A stretch of DNA of 64,000 bases. It comes from Echinococcus granulosus (lineage: Eukaryota; Platyhelminthes; Cestoda; Cyclophyllidea; Taeniidae). Numbering within the stretch: the first letter of the stretch is position 1; the number at the start of each line of letters is the position of its first letter. Below, piece by piece: positions 38,015-49,100 of this stretch. The stretch covers positions 1,081,845-1,145,844 of the forward strand of contig NW_020170394.1 in the NCBI RefSeq assembly GCF_000524195.1, given 5' to 3'. The notes under the pieces were generated by a model. That model had not been told where the DNA came from. It saw nothing but the letters and a program-made list of their open reading frames with translations, and made no database searches. The position numbers and the translations under genes are program-made.

Positions 38015-38400
38015 ATGCCACCCCAACTTATGCTCACAGGGCCTGCAGGGGAAACAGTTGGTTTTGACATCTTGGGCCCTCTACTAGCCACAAAGAGAGA
38101 GAATGGATACATTCTGGTTATCGTAGACTACTTCACGAAGGTAGCTGAGGTTGAAACCATAAAGATGCAAGACGCCGAAACGGTGGTTCTAGCTTTGTTC
38201 ATTTGTTAAAACTGCTAACACAGAGTACCCGAAATGGTACATAGCAATCAAGGTGTTAATTTCTAAACCGATTTTGCTGAACTATGTAAGTCCTTCGGGA
38301 TCTCAAAGATGCGCACGGCATCTGGACATACGCCAGGTGAAATAACGAACCACATTAATTGGACTTCTGAAGGCTTTCACAAGGGACGCGTAACCAGAAG
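38015..38400 (+). pseudogene. Integrase remnant
   Basis: Part of the rve integrase core: TVGFDILGPLLATKRENGYI, then VIVDYFTKVAEVETI, then in another frame VPEMVHSNQGVNF (normally HSDQG, so the second acidic residue is changed) interrupted by a stop, and ELCKSFGISKMRTASGHTP. Non-functional. Confidence 0.78.
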
Positions 38401-39061
38401 AATGGGATCTAAGCCTTGGATGGTGCCTCCTAGTGTAAAGAGCTACAATGCACACATAAACCATCATTTCGCCATCCAAGATGCTCATAGATTGTGAAAC
38501 TAAAGCACCTTGCGCTGTTTGTCTATCAAACACGGATCTGCAACCAACGATTTTCCAGAGCACGTACTGCGACTGAAAGAAAGGATAAGACAATTTTCAA
38601 CATTCTGCGAGAACAAGTACGGCTATCCTACCTCAGACAGAGGGGATATTATGACACAGTCGGCCCAACATCTACGGGGAAGGAGACATGGTACAACCTA
38701 TATAGACCTGTCCCACCACCTGGAGCAAGCCGCAAATTCCATCATCTGTGGAGCAAAGATGAGTTTTGAGTGATGAAAGTCATCAGACCAACCAACCGCC
38801 ATGTTGGCAGTGCTCAACTTAGTCCTAATTAATCACCCTTCATTAAAATATGCGCCCATACAAAGGTGCGCTTCCAGTCGGATACGAAAATGAAGTTTAC
38901 GTGTTAACGGAAGAAGGAGGTCCAATGGAAATGAACTACGCAGTTAACACCCGTAAGTGGAGCACCAAGAAAGGTGCTAAAAAAGACGAGGGGGCTACGT
39001 AATACGCATTTAAACGGACCTTTTAGGCGAGAAGCGGTCAGAAAGTGCGACCCATATGTTG

Positions 39062-39225
39062 AGTCGGACGCCATCGGCCCCCGAAGAGGAAGCACACTCT
39101 GAACACGCCTAACTAACAAGATTTGAACCACTTTTTTAATTGCTACTCAATAAAGCATGCCCTCATCCAACGCGTCTGCGCGTTCCAAAAGTACTAAGGC
39201 CAAGGCGAAGGAGGTAAACTCCAGA
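39062..39225 (+). repeat. Direct repeat at the right end of the Gypsy remnant
   Basis: Partner of 35575-35737. It also contains the ATGCCCTCATCCAAC string that begins the gag-like frame. Finding a gag start downstream of integrase means either that the LTR itself contains this start, or that a second tandem element begins here and is cut off. Confidence 0.65.
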
Positions 39226-39883
39226 GCCTATTACACAACATACGTGCATGCATACGCACATACGCCTTTAAGTCTATCAACACCCACATGTGCATAGTCG
39301 CGCATACACATGGAGATGTAAAAATCTTTTGTAGATTACTTTGTTAAGTAGTTGGATTGTGTGTATCAAAAACTTTCTGCTCTACCTATATAAATATGTA
39401 CAAATTATGGATCCATTTTTTAGCACAGCTATTAGCAAATATTCCCTTTAAGCTTCCAACATTCACAACACTCACCTATGGGTCTATTGTAATTTTTAAG
39501 TGTGAGTCGACAAACCACATTTGTACCAGTGAAAAATCCGTATTCTCAAATGGAAATGCTATTTCTGTTGTAAAAATAGGACAAAATATTTTAAGCAAAC
39601 CAGCTGTTGCCTAGCATTTTGCAATGACACATAAAGTACATGGTCATTTACATTGTGTTGGCCTCTGGTTATCAAGAAGATGATGACGTGGTCCATGCAA
39701 ACGCTCATGTTTTGACGATGCATTTCCAGCCGTTGCTATCGCACAATCGGTTTTGCATATGCATTCATTCTCATTATAGATGCAGGCATCCACTAGCCTG
39801 GTCAAAGCCAGACAGTGACCAATGGCAGTCTGCATCCATCTCGGGAGATGTTTGTACATACCTCTACGCACATCACTTACCTC
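39226..39883. other. Upstream region of the mucin-like gene
   Basis: Holds a short alternating purine/pyrimidine stretch (39235-39300, 'acatacgtgcatgcatacgcacatacgcc') and AT-rich sequence. No other gene was recognised. Confidence 0.4.
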
Positions 39884-42583
39884 ATGACCATGCGACTGTT
39901 GGTGGGTAGTCTCCTAGTCTCACTACTGTGCCATAGAGTAATCTGTGATGACGCACCTTCATCTTCAATTAAACCACCAACAACTTTATTTCCAGCCATG
40001 GATGTCTTACCGCTCACTTCAGATGCCGCTTCGGCTGCGGTAGGGGCAACACCAACCAGTCTAATTGCAATTACCACACTAAATCATCTTCATTCAACTG
40101 AAGGCCCACCAACTACTCAACCATCAGAATCAACCGGCGCGTTATCTAAAGAAACTGGTCATACTGTTACGCACAGCCCAGTTTCATCCATTTCTATTAA
40201 AAATGGTAAGGCTTTTGTTGGTCGGACGGATAAGAAGACCACTGTGTCTTCCGAGAAAGAGATCAATTCAAATGACCCAATTAATGGTACTTCTTTTACA
40301 AATATTAAATCATTAGACTCAACAACTTCATCAAGCAGCTTCAATACTGCACCTACACTTTCGCCCAAATTGGTTGATGCTTTCGAATCAAAAACAACCG
40401 AATCTGTGGCTCGCCAAGAAAATTCGGTGACTCAATCCAAATATGCAAGCAGCAAAGATAATTCGACTGAATTTGTGGGTTCCCCAAGTAGTCACCTCCT
40501 CTCGACTCCATTCGCATTCGAAGCAGATGATTTTACGGATGTAGGAACAAGAAGAGCAACGACAGCATGGGGCACCTCCACCGTATATTCTGAAGCATCA
40601 TTAAGTCAATCTCAAACGGAATCAAATTTCCAGGAAGGCGTCCAGCTAGGTCAGTCTTCTAAAATATTTACGGCAAAAGTGACAACTCATACTGAGACCA
40701 CAATGGAGACGTCAGATAGCGCTGACCAGTTGAGTTCAGTTCATTCTAGTACGCATGAAGCCACGGCGTCAATACCATCGAGTTTGACTTACAGATCGGA
40801 GCCACTAGAGAAAGAATACACTACAACTTTTATGGAATTGGATTTGCCTGAAATGACTAGCTCTAAAACAGATTTAATTCAAAGCGCAGATACCTCGATG
40901 AACGATCAGGAATCAGGCGAATTAAGCTCCACCCAAAAGCCAACAAATTTGCAACCGACTTCAGGAACTGCAACTGGTTTTCAAGACGACAGCGCATTAA
41001 AAACTACAAATGAATTGACAACACACGGTCCTCTAACTGACCACAAAACTAAAAACATGTACGATAGTGAAATTTTACAGCCCAATGTCAAGACTACTTC
41101 TGTGTTCCCTTCCACTGCGCCTACTACTTTATCCCCACCAGGTGGATCAACCACAACAGTTCGCACAACCACAAATGAATCCGGATCGACTTTTACAGAC
41201 TCAGAACTAATTATACATACGAATTTAGCAGAATCAACATCTTTAATAATGAGAGGAGTACCAAAAGATTCCAAATTGGCAGTCTTGGATGCTGACACAT
41301 TAGCATCAACCTCCAGTGGTTATACTACGCAGAAAACCGAAAAAACGCCAACTTTTCATTCTTTATCATCACCAGCATCCGAACAAGTGCGAAAGTCTGA
41401 AGTTGGATTTCATCCGTTCTCAAATCCCTCAACTGATGAAATTTCTGAAAAAAAGCTTGAATTTATATCAACATATACCCTTATTACTTTCGCTACAACA
41501 CTGTACGAGAAGATCAAGTCGGTACAAAGTGCTCCTTCGGCATCACCGTCACCATCGGTCAAGGTCGAGACAGATAAAAGCACCTGTAAATTACTTCAAA
41601 ATTCCCCGGTCACCGCTATTTCAGGAGATTTTAGCAAAGATTTGTCGACCATAGCAAAAGTTTCCACAACTGAATTAACTGGTCTTGATTATAGTGGAAC
41701 GACAGAAATACCAGAAGTTGAAAGAGATCAAGCAATAGCGTCATCTGCACTTGACACCGAAGTCTTAAAAGAAACTGATCTTCCAGTATTGTCTGACTCG
41801 AATCAGGAGTCAGCAACATTACACACAACCTCTCCTACAGTTTATGATACATCTACGCAGCCAGCAGCTGCAGAAAGCACAAAAACTAAAAGGTCCACAG
41901 ATCCACGCCAACCACCAATAAATCAGAACCCCCAAGCTCCTAAAGGCACAGATCCAGAAGGAATGACAGTGGCTACTGCCATCTCTATGGGTTTAATTCT
42001 CATATTTCTCCTGATATTATTTTGCATTCTCGCAGTATCCCTGATTGCCGGCTGGGTACACTGTCGAGGACGGGAGAGTCGACGGCCAAAAGTGAGCCTG
42101 ATTCGGGTGGAGCGGGGCTTGGCAACAGAGTTTGCAGACAGTTGGAACAAAGGAAGGCCAGCTCAAGCCTGGATGACTACACGATCGGGAACCACAATGA
42201 CCTCGCATGCTTCAGGTGCCCAGTTGTCTCGGTCGATTTCATATTCTCCACCATCATCATCACCACCACATCCACCATCGCCACCGCCACCAAGTTTCCA
42301 GTGTGGATGCAAGCGACGAGGCCTTTTCGGAAGTGCGAACCGCCTCTGTATGGCCCATGGTGACCCCTCGGCGAGACCCAATACGAGTGCAGTGCGTGCC
42401 GTTAAAATAATCTCCCTCACCGACGAGTCTGATGTCGGGGAGGTAGGCACCGTGCTCTTGACGGATCTCAACCGACGTCGCGCCAGTGGTGCTTCCGACG
42501 CTCCAGATGCGGAAAACTTAGATTCCAATGGCAAATCGGGGAATAGGCGCCCCAGTGAGTGGCTGTTCATCGACGAGGCCTAA
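39884..42583 (+). CDS. Mucin-like single-pass type I membrane protein, 899 aa
   Basis: No named family was recognised. The start is taken at the ATG that puts a signal peptide first (MTMRLLVGSLLVSLLCHRVI); an in-frame ATG also lies at 39848. About 640 residues of Ser/Thr-rich extracellular sequence follow, with almost no cysteine, consistent with heavy O-glycosylation. A basic KTKRS site resembling a furin cleavage site lies near residue 667. One membrane helix (about 695-725, MGLILIFLLILFCILAVSLI) is followed by HCRGRESRRPK and a cytoplasmic tail of about 170 residues. The tail holds a Pro-rich segment (SPPSSSPPHPPSPPPPS, about 788-805) that could bind SH3 domains, a short Cys-containing patch (CGCKRR) and a C-terminal EWLFIDEA. 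The coding region is one uninterrupted exon. It could be a surface coat protein of the tegument, which is inference. Confidence 0.8.
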   Translation: MTMRLLVGSLLVSLLCHRVICDDAPSSSIKPPTTLFPAMDVLPLTSDAASAAVGATPTSLIAITTLNHLHSTEGPPTTQPSESTGALSKETGHTVTHSPVSSISIKNGKAFVGRTDKKTTVSSEKEINSNDPINGTSFTNIKSLDSTTSSSSFNTAPTLSPKLVDAFESKTTESVARQENSVTQSKYASSKDNSTEFVGSPSSHLLSTPFAFEADDFTDVGTRRATTAWGTSTVYSEASLSQSQTESNFQEGVQLGQSSKIFTAKVTTHTETTMETSDSADQLSSVHSSTHEATASIPSSLTYRSEPLEKEYTTTFMELDLPEMTSSKTDLIQSADTSMNDQESGELSSTQKPTNLQPTSGTATGFQDDSALKTTNELTTHGPLTDHKTKNMYDSEILQPNVKTTSVFPSTAPTTLSPPGGSTTTVRTTTNESGSTFTDSELIIHTNLAESTSLIMRGVPKDSKLAVLDADTLASTSSGYTTQKTEKTPTFHSLSSPASEQVRKSEVGFHPFSNPSTDEISEKKLEFISTYTLITFATTLYEKIKSVQSAPSASPSPSVKVETDKSTCKLLQNSPVTAISGDFSKDLSTIAKVSTTELTGLDYSGTTEIPEVERDQAIASSALDTEVLKETDLPVLSDSNQESATLHTTSPTVYDTSTQPAAAESTKTKRSTDPRQPPINQNPQAPKGTDPEGMTVATAISMGLILIFLLILFCILAVSLIAGWVHCRGRESRRPKVSLIRVERGLATEFADSWNKGRPAQAWMTTRSGTTMTSHASGAQLSRSISYSPPSSSPPHPPSPPPPSFQCGCKRRGLFGSANRLCMAHGDPSARPNTSAVRAVKIISLTDESDVGEVGTVLLTDLNRRRASGASDAPDAENLDSNGKSGNRRPSEWLFIDEA

Positions 42584-43064
42584 ATGGAGGAAGCTTCCCT
42601 CGTCACATTGACTGGCACGAAATCAGTAGTTGCTCTACAGTCGCACCTATCGATGTTTGATTACTTGCAATCTGATACACACGTTTCTCCATTCGTCCAT
42701 CAATCGCCTGTAATCCACATTTCCCACTGTCGTTCAGAAGAATTAAATTCACGGTTCCGGATATAGGTATCCCTTAATACTGTCATTAAGCGCTTGTTTT
42801 ACACGTCGTGTAGACGATGCATCCTCGATTTATTTGCCCACTTATGCAAAATGATACACACTTTCGTTGAGTGATAAGCACAAAAATACCGTATTTTACT
42901 TATCGTAAAACAACAAACGATTACCCACGGTCTTTAAGCATCTTACCCTTAACCGACGACAAACATAAAACAGAAACGTCATTTTTTTAAATAAAAGCAT
43001 ATATACTAGAAAGAGCAAGCAAGCTACACAGGAGATTTAGCTCCAACATGATTTTCCGAAGGCA
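42584..43064. other. Convergent 3' flanks of mucin-like and isochorismatase genes
   Basis: 481 bases between two stop codons facing each other. AT-rich with an AATAAA-like string near 42991, probably shared 3' UTR and termination sequence. Confidence 0.45.
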
Positions 43065-44461
43065 TCATGGCTTGTGCTCTTCGTCCTTTGGTGACAGGAG
43101 ACCACTATCGGGTGCTTTGGGGATTATGAGCTTTTGGAGACTTTTGAAGAGTGGGTGCTTGGATCCATCCACAAGACCCAATATGATTGACTCGCTAGTG
43201 GTCACGAAGACACCTGATTGGCGCATGCGTTCCAAAGCAAACATCCTGTCCACCATGGAGCGAGAGGAGACGGCATCTGCCACGCAGTGCACATCGATCC
43301 CACGCTCCAGCAAGTCAAGTGCAGTGAGTTGAACGCAGACATGTGTCTCCATACCACAGAGAATGACTGAGTCTATGTCCTTCTTTAACTCTATCACCGA
43401 CTCCAATTCCTTCGTGATCATGGAGAACAACAACTTGGGAATGACCGGGATCCCCGAGAGGTCACCCAAATCCTCAACGGTTTGGCCAAGTCCTAAGAAA
43501 ACACATACAAATAAATTGGTTATTGATCATAATGCTCCGGCAGCACCTTCCCATACGAGGAGGCATCCAAACACGTTCTAACCGCATAGGATCTCGCAGG
43601 AAATAACTACTCAGGCACTTTCTTCAAGCACCTTAAAGTAGATCTGGATTCTTCCCAACAAGTTGTCCATTACGCATAAACTGCCCTCAGAAAATAGCAA
43701 GCTTCATTAATAAAGAAAACAAATTGTTTTTTGCCTTTCAACATTTACGTATATGTACTCGGAAGACCTGCACACTAGTGGTTATTGAATTGTGCAGAGA
43801 TCGCAATCAAAAAGATGACGAAACTAACACTTTCACGACCACTGCTATGTACACCAACCCAATTAAACGAGTGGCCCAGACAAAAGCATTTAACTCACCA
43901 AAAAACCGCACTGAAGCGACTGAGACAAATTTGGTCGGTTCAGTTACACATTTCATAATTTTGTGAAAACTGATGCAAGTTATGAAAAAGCCTGGCATTC
44001 AAATAAGTTCGGGGATTTGAGGCACGAAAAGGTAAAAGTTCGGCTTCGACACTTACTTTTGAGGTGGGGACTTGGGCAGCCAGAAATCGATATCAAGCAC
44101 AAATTTTGTAGAGGAAATGATGAGTACACGGGAGGAGGTCACTACTGACTCAAACAGCTCTTACAGTACGATCGGTTCAGGTTTCCTCATCGCCCAAATT
44201 TAAGAACATCTCTATACAAGAATTTCCATCAAATGCATCGCATTAGGGTAATAGGCAGTAAATTAAAGGCTCACCCTTGGGGTACATCTCAGTCACGACG
44301 ATAGGCATTTCAAGCATTTTTGCGGCAGCAATAAGACGCCCAGAGACACTAGTGATGGCATTAAAATGTGAAATGCTAGGCCGAAACTTTTCTTGTATAT
44401 CACAGACGAAAAGGGCGGTGCGTGAAGCCATAAGCCTCCCTAGTCTCGGTAAGGCCGACAT
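43065..44461 (-). CDS. ISOC2: Isochorismatase-domain protein (ISOC1/2-like), 2 exons
   Basis: Cysteine-hydrolase-fold protein of the isochorismatase family; the physiological substrate of the animal members is not established. Exons: 44461-44275 and 43492-43065, giving 204 residues; human ISOC2 has 205. Matches include ALFVCDIQEKFRP (with the family's catalytic Asp), MLEMPIVVTEMYPKG, VILCGMETHVCVQLTALDLL with the catalytic-site Cys, VADAVSSRSMVDR, ALERMRQSGVFVTTSE and the C-terminal KAPDSGLL. A good 3' acceptor (ttttttactag) ends two bases before the ATG, implying an extremely short leader or trans-splicing. It lies 380 bases upstream of the CRK stop in coordinate order, in the same orientation. 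Confidence 0.93.
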
Positions 44462-44840
44462 ATCTAGTAAAAAGGGGGCAAATAAGAGCCAACACGTCGA
44501 CCTTCCCAAAAAAGAGTAATACCGAGGTGCACATTCTACACATCATATGTACACATAATATATGCCTATCATACATAAGACGCATTGGCGACGGCGCACA
44601 AATGTTACGAGCACTCATTTTCAGCTAAAGCTGAAAGTGGGCACATCGAAAAATACTGATGAAACCATAATTAAACAACGAATGAAGGCTTCTAAGCATT
44701 TATGCATAATGAACGAAATAGCGAAATAAAGGAAATGGTCTACAAGCAATGAAGAACACGTATATTCATTTAATTTGATGATATAGGACAACAAATAAAT
44801 CAATATTAAAACGGTTATCAAAAACCAAGTTCAAAAATAG

Positions 44841-46146
44841 TTAAGCCGGTTCGAATTGAAGATAGTTGATAGGTGCAAGACCGCGACACTGCAACCGTTC
44901 ATGCCATATTTCACAATTCCCGTCAGTATGAACGCGTTCTACACGAACTGCATCGCCTTCCTACGAATAGAATAGGATGTCTGAATGACCGCATGTAAAT
45001 GCCATAAAGTAAGCACATGAGCTGACTCTGTGTGACTTATGTTTACCATAGGCTTTTCATTAACATGAGTTAGGAAAAAATGAAGAGGGAGAAACCTGGA
45101 TTTCCAATTGGTTGGCCTGAAATATAGAGGGTTGCCGCGAGCGTACAACCTTGGCATCAACAGGAACTCCGAGGATTCCGCAAAGACTGCAATAGGACAT
45201 GGTGTTCAGATTTTCACTAGCGACCTTCAGGCTTGCTAGTAGTTCCGCTTTGTACTGAAAGCATCGACGTTAAGAGCTTTATAAGATAAATTTCACTGAT
45301 TTCCTCGGTAGTGCTAAGTGCCTCAAATACAGGTAAACCTTAAATTCTCTGAGGTCATTGAACAGGTGATGCACAAATTGGTAAGAATACAATCACCAAG
45401 GTTAAGCGATCAATGACATGCCAATGGCCCGAAAAACGTTGTGCATAGTAAGGTTTAACACAAGCATCTCCAATAATAGCTCGTAACAAAACAAATCAAA
45501 TGTCATAACTGAAAAGTATGGAGTGTAGCGTGCGCTAAGGACAAGACCTGTGTACTAGATAAGATCCGAAACGGAATGCAAAGAACAAGAGGTGATAACT
45601 AGAATGCTCACAGGAGCCAAATGATTGGCAGGCACCCATCCCCTTCGACCATCGCTGAGCGAACATAAAATCCAATCCTTCCTTTGAATAATGAATGCCA
45701 CCATATCACCCTTGGACAGAGGCAAGTCTTCCTTCTTCTCTCCCGCAAAATCGTACAAAGCGAGTAGTCTTTCCTTAGGAGCTGGCTTAACCAAAAAGCA
45801 GGCGGACGACCGTCCCTGTGAATAGTACTCCAGAACAGCTTCCAGGGACTCGAATTTTATGTTACCAAAAGTGAATTCTTTTGCCTCTTTAGAATAGTTA
45901 ATTAAATAGCGAACTACTTTGGTAACCTCCCTAGTCGTCAATGTACCTGAGTCCAGAACCTACTTTATAGACAAAACATAACCAGACGTTGTTGAAGAAT
46001 CACGAATTAAAAAGGTGCCAACTGGTTGGTTAAGAAGGATCTCGTTTGTTTTCTCTCGGCTGATTTCCCCAAAATACCACCTACATCGCTTTTAGAATAA
46101 TCCCTCTCACTTACACAGCGTCCGGTGAAATCGCCAGACTATCCAT
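44841..46146 (-). CDS. CRK: CRK-type SH2-SH3-SH3 adaptor protein, 5 exons
   Basis: Adaptor linking phosphotyrosine proteins to guanine-exchange factors such as C3G and DOCK180. Exons: 46146-46115, 46080-45964, 45930-45612, 45254-45096, 44960-44841, giving 248 residues; human CRKII has 304. The SH2 domain (12-95) begins VWYFGEISREK and has the phosphate-binding FLIRDSS (Arg37). The first SH3 (about 104-156) has LLALYDFAGEKKEDLPL and WVPANHL. The second SH3 (about 190-248) has LEIQEGDAVRVERVHTDGN and APINYLQFEPA. The SH2 domain lacks the Pro-rich loop insert of vertebrate CRK, and the linker is short with no YAQP-type regulatory tyrosine. Arg57 occupies the place of the usual SHY histidine. One intron is 33 nt. 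Confidence 0.9.
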
Positions 46147-49100
46147 GGGATATACAGGGTGCTTTGAAAGCAATCTAGGTCCCAAAGTAAAAAAACCGAA
46201 AGTTAGTTAATCCCATCTTGAATGCATATAAAATGTGCAGCAATATTGCACTACAAGTAGCACTTTAACTAGCACTGAGGCAAAATCACTCCTGCATTGA
46301 ATTCCCATTTAACATCCAATGAAAACACTACCCAAAAGGCCAGCGCCTAAAGACACCTCCCGATTTAATGCTGGGACCCACAGCCAGGGCCCACCAGACC
46401 CTCACGCGAACCCAGATACCCGCCAAAACCACTTGTTAAAAACGCATCGCAATCGGAAGTCGATAATGACGTACCAAATCGCAATAATCTACATCAAGCA
46501 AACTGAGACCATTCTTAGCTAATCAAAGTAGGACCTCAAATTTAGGCATTTTCTAACTATACCACTTTATTTAAAAAATTATTAGGAATATGCTACTTTT
46601 TAGAGACTAGTCGTACACGTGTTATCTGCTTATATCGAGTAATTTTTTGAGCTACAAAACGTTTTTAAATGAGCACTCATAACTCAGTGAAGCAAATAAC
46701 GATGCTACGCCCTCCTTGGTCATATCCTAAGATTTTATTTAGCATGAAGTTTGTTAAACCTTTTGATATCATTGAGAAGGCAGATTTTGTATCCTGAGAT
46801 TTTCGTAAATTCACCTAATGCCAAAGAAGTGTGTAAGAACGTGGCCTACAGAAGGACAGAAGTGCCTTGATGCTGTGGGAGCGGTTGGAGACCCATGCCA
46901 AAGAGCGCCAGTGTAACCCTTTGTAGCCGAAACGAAAAAGAATTATGCATCAATGTGCAGCTTCTTTTGGTAGTAGTGCTCTACGCTCCCCTTTTATTTT
47001 CTGTTCTGGCATTCTCAATGTAGTTAGCACTGCAAAGGCCACCCATGAACCAGGAACCGAGTTCTGTAAAACTCATTGTTAGTAGTAATGCATTTGACCC
47101 CAATGCCAACTCTGCATCCCAATGACTGTACGGATTCTGGAGTTTTACTCCATTTGTAAGCTGAACTGAATTATTTGGAATTCGTCTGTTTCGTACTCCT
47201 CATGACCGGACAAGGATTCGCAACGCTTTCTCTTCGCACATCAATCTCTGTTCATAAGAACGCCTGTCTAAAAGCAGGGCGCATTAATAAAAAATAGACC
47301 TGAAGTAGTTTTACAGAACCAATTTTGTGCATTAATCTCAATCTGACCTCGTTCCATTTCTACCCACTATTCCACTTGATGTCTTCGCCTAGTAGAAATG
47401 TGAAAGTATCATTATTCGACGCATCTCTTATTCTCATATAAATAAAATAGACAGCGTTATATAATGATTTTTTACAGTAGTTTAAGTCCTGATCGCCTCA
47501 TTTGTTAATAGCTTCTCCAAGACACGGTTTTGGACTGATTGCCAAAAGTAGACCCAATTACAATCCGTTCCTTAAGTCGTCTCAGACTCAGCCATCTGCG
47601 ACGTAAAGACCCAGTCTGCACCCATAGGAATCAAAACGGTTGTTCTTTTGGGTCGTGGTCACTTACTGCTTCTAACAGTGTAGCGCCCCGTGTCCTCCAC
47701 GAAGACATAATAACGCAAAGTATTGTGGAAGTACATATTGTAAACACACAAAATGGATATGAGGCTACGCGTATTCCAAAGAAGCCATACCGCTGACCGA
47801 AATTACAAGTCACAAAACAGCCGACCATAACACAACATTTTAAGCAAATTATTTGTACAAAAGCCCATTCATTTGATTCAAATACAAATGACTGTCGTAC
47901 TTTTCAAAGTACAAATCTCACTCTTGTTACCAGAGAGAGTGGCATTAAAGTAGGAGAAGAACGACTTCGTTGAAATAAAATAATGACAGCCTCTTGAGTC
48001 TTCGCCTAGTATAGAATACTTGTAATTGACACACGGACGGAAGTAAACACCACTTAGGCTGTGGAGTCCGCGTAAGTGTACAACTAGAACAAACATCGTT
48101 CTACTGCATACTTTTTCTTCCACCCGTAAGCGGCGTTTTTGGCTCTCCTCGGTGTAACCTGCTCGCTCCAGCGGCAAGGATTCTGTGTAAACAGAAATAA
48201 ACTGTAAAACAGGGTAGAAGATAGTGCTGAGATCGCATTAAAGGAAAATGCCACTTGTTGGTAGCAGAAGAGGCTGTAAGTCTGCTTGGGGTTTCCGAAT
48301 ATCGCGTCCTTTGTAAGGGGAGCCGTATTGAAAATGGGGTTGTTTAGTCGATAGCGCCGAGGACTAGACAAGCATGATCACACCTTGCAGCAACATGTAC
48401 CACAGATGCAAGAATTCATTGGAAATCAAAATAAGTATCAAATCACTGCGATATCACTGCGGAATAGCTGATTTGGTTCTCATACAAGCAAAACCAATTA
48501 CTTTCCCTCAAAATAAGACCTTATTTTGTAGAACATATTCATGCAGGATAATTTAAGGCACACCATTATAATTTTTATCATTTACGGCATCAAATTCAAG
48601 CTACGATTCCAGATATTTCAATGTTTATTCCCAGCACCATTGAGCACATACTGGATAGATTTATAGCTACCTTCACATGGTCTACCCCTTGAAGTGTTTT
48701 TTGCACCCCTAGTCAGCGGAAGTCTCCGATGGTTCGGTCAGTTGCGACGGCTTAGCGCACTAAATTCCCAATCTTTCGTTTATTAAAATACCGCACGAAG
48801 CGATTTGTTACACTCCACGCCTTGTCCTTCACTGGGACAAGGTTGCACAATTGCTATCTGTTTATCAGTTAAGTTGCGTACGTCTCCACATCTAAAAACT
48901 CGTTTCTTACTCCCATTGATGCGTCTGTCTTCCTGTACATCAATTTTATTGTCACTTGAAGCTATGCACAAATCGTCACACAGAGGGGCGATATTTAGTA
49001 ATATGTGAACTTGCGAATCTTGTAATAGACGGTCCTCTGATGAGAAATTACCTTTACTGCCTTCGACAATGTATCAAGAGTTCCATTATCCACAATCCAC

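Larger units (their letters stand above)
35575..39225 (+). mobile_element. Degenerate Ty3/Gypsy-type LTR retrotransposon
   Basis: Fragments appear in standard gag-pro-pol order. There is a gag-like start near 35671, and a retropepsin-like end (WDAIFGADFL) near 36058. Reverse transcriptase lies at 36335-36830 with VDYKKLN, YWQVEV and a YLDE box, and a thumb-like LRSFLGSVGYCRHFV near 37030. RNase H shows DGDASDAAV near 37248. Integrase (38060-38400) shows GYILVIVDYFTKVAEV. Frames shift repeatedly and stops interrupt reverse transcriptase and integrase, so the element is dead. Direct repeats of about 160 bases lie at both ends. The element sits between the RRP7-like gene and the mucin-like gene. 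Confidence 0.85.

Noticed and set aside
42163..42570. Long antisense open frame under the mucin-like gene tail
   Set aside because: Its Ser/Gly/Arg-rich composition mirrors the Ser/Pro-rich sense frame; no splice signals or family match.
46319..46522. 67-codon frame upstream of CRK
   Set aside because: Pro/His/Arg-rich composition without homology; probably chance.
47676..47730. Possible further inverted LTR-family copy
   Set aside because: Only the first ~30 bases resemble the family with many differences, and the rest does not align.
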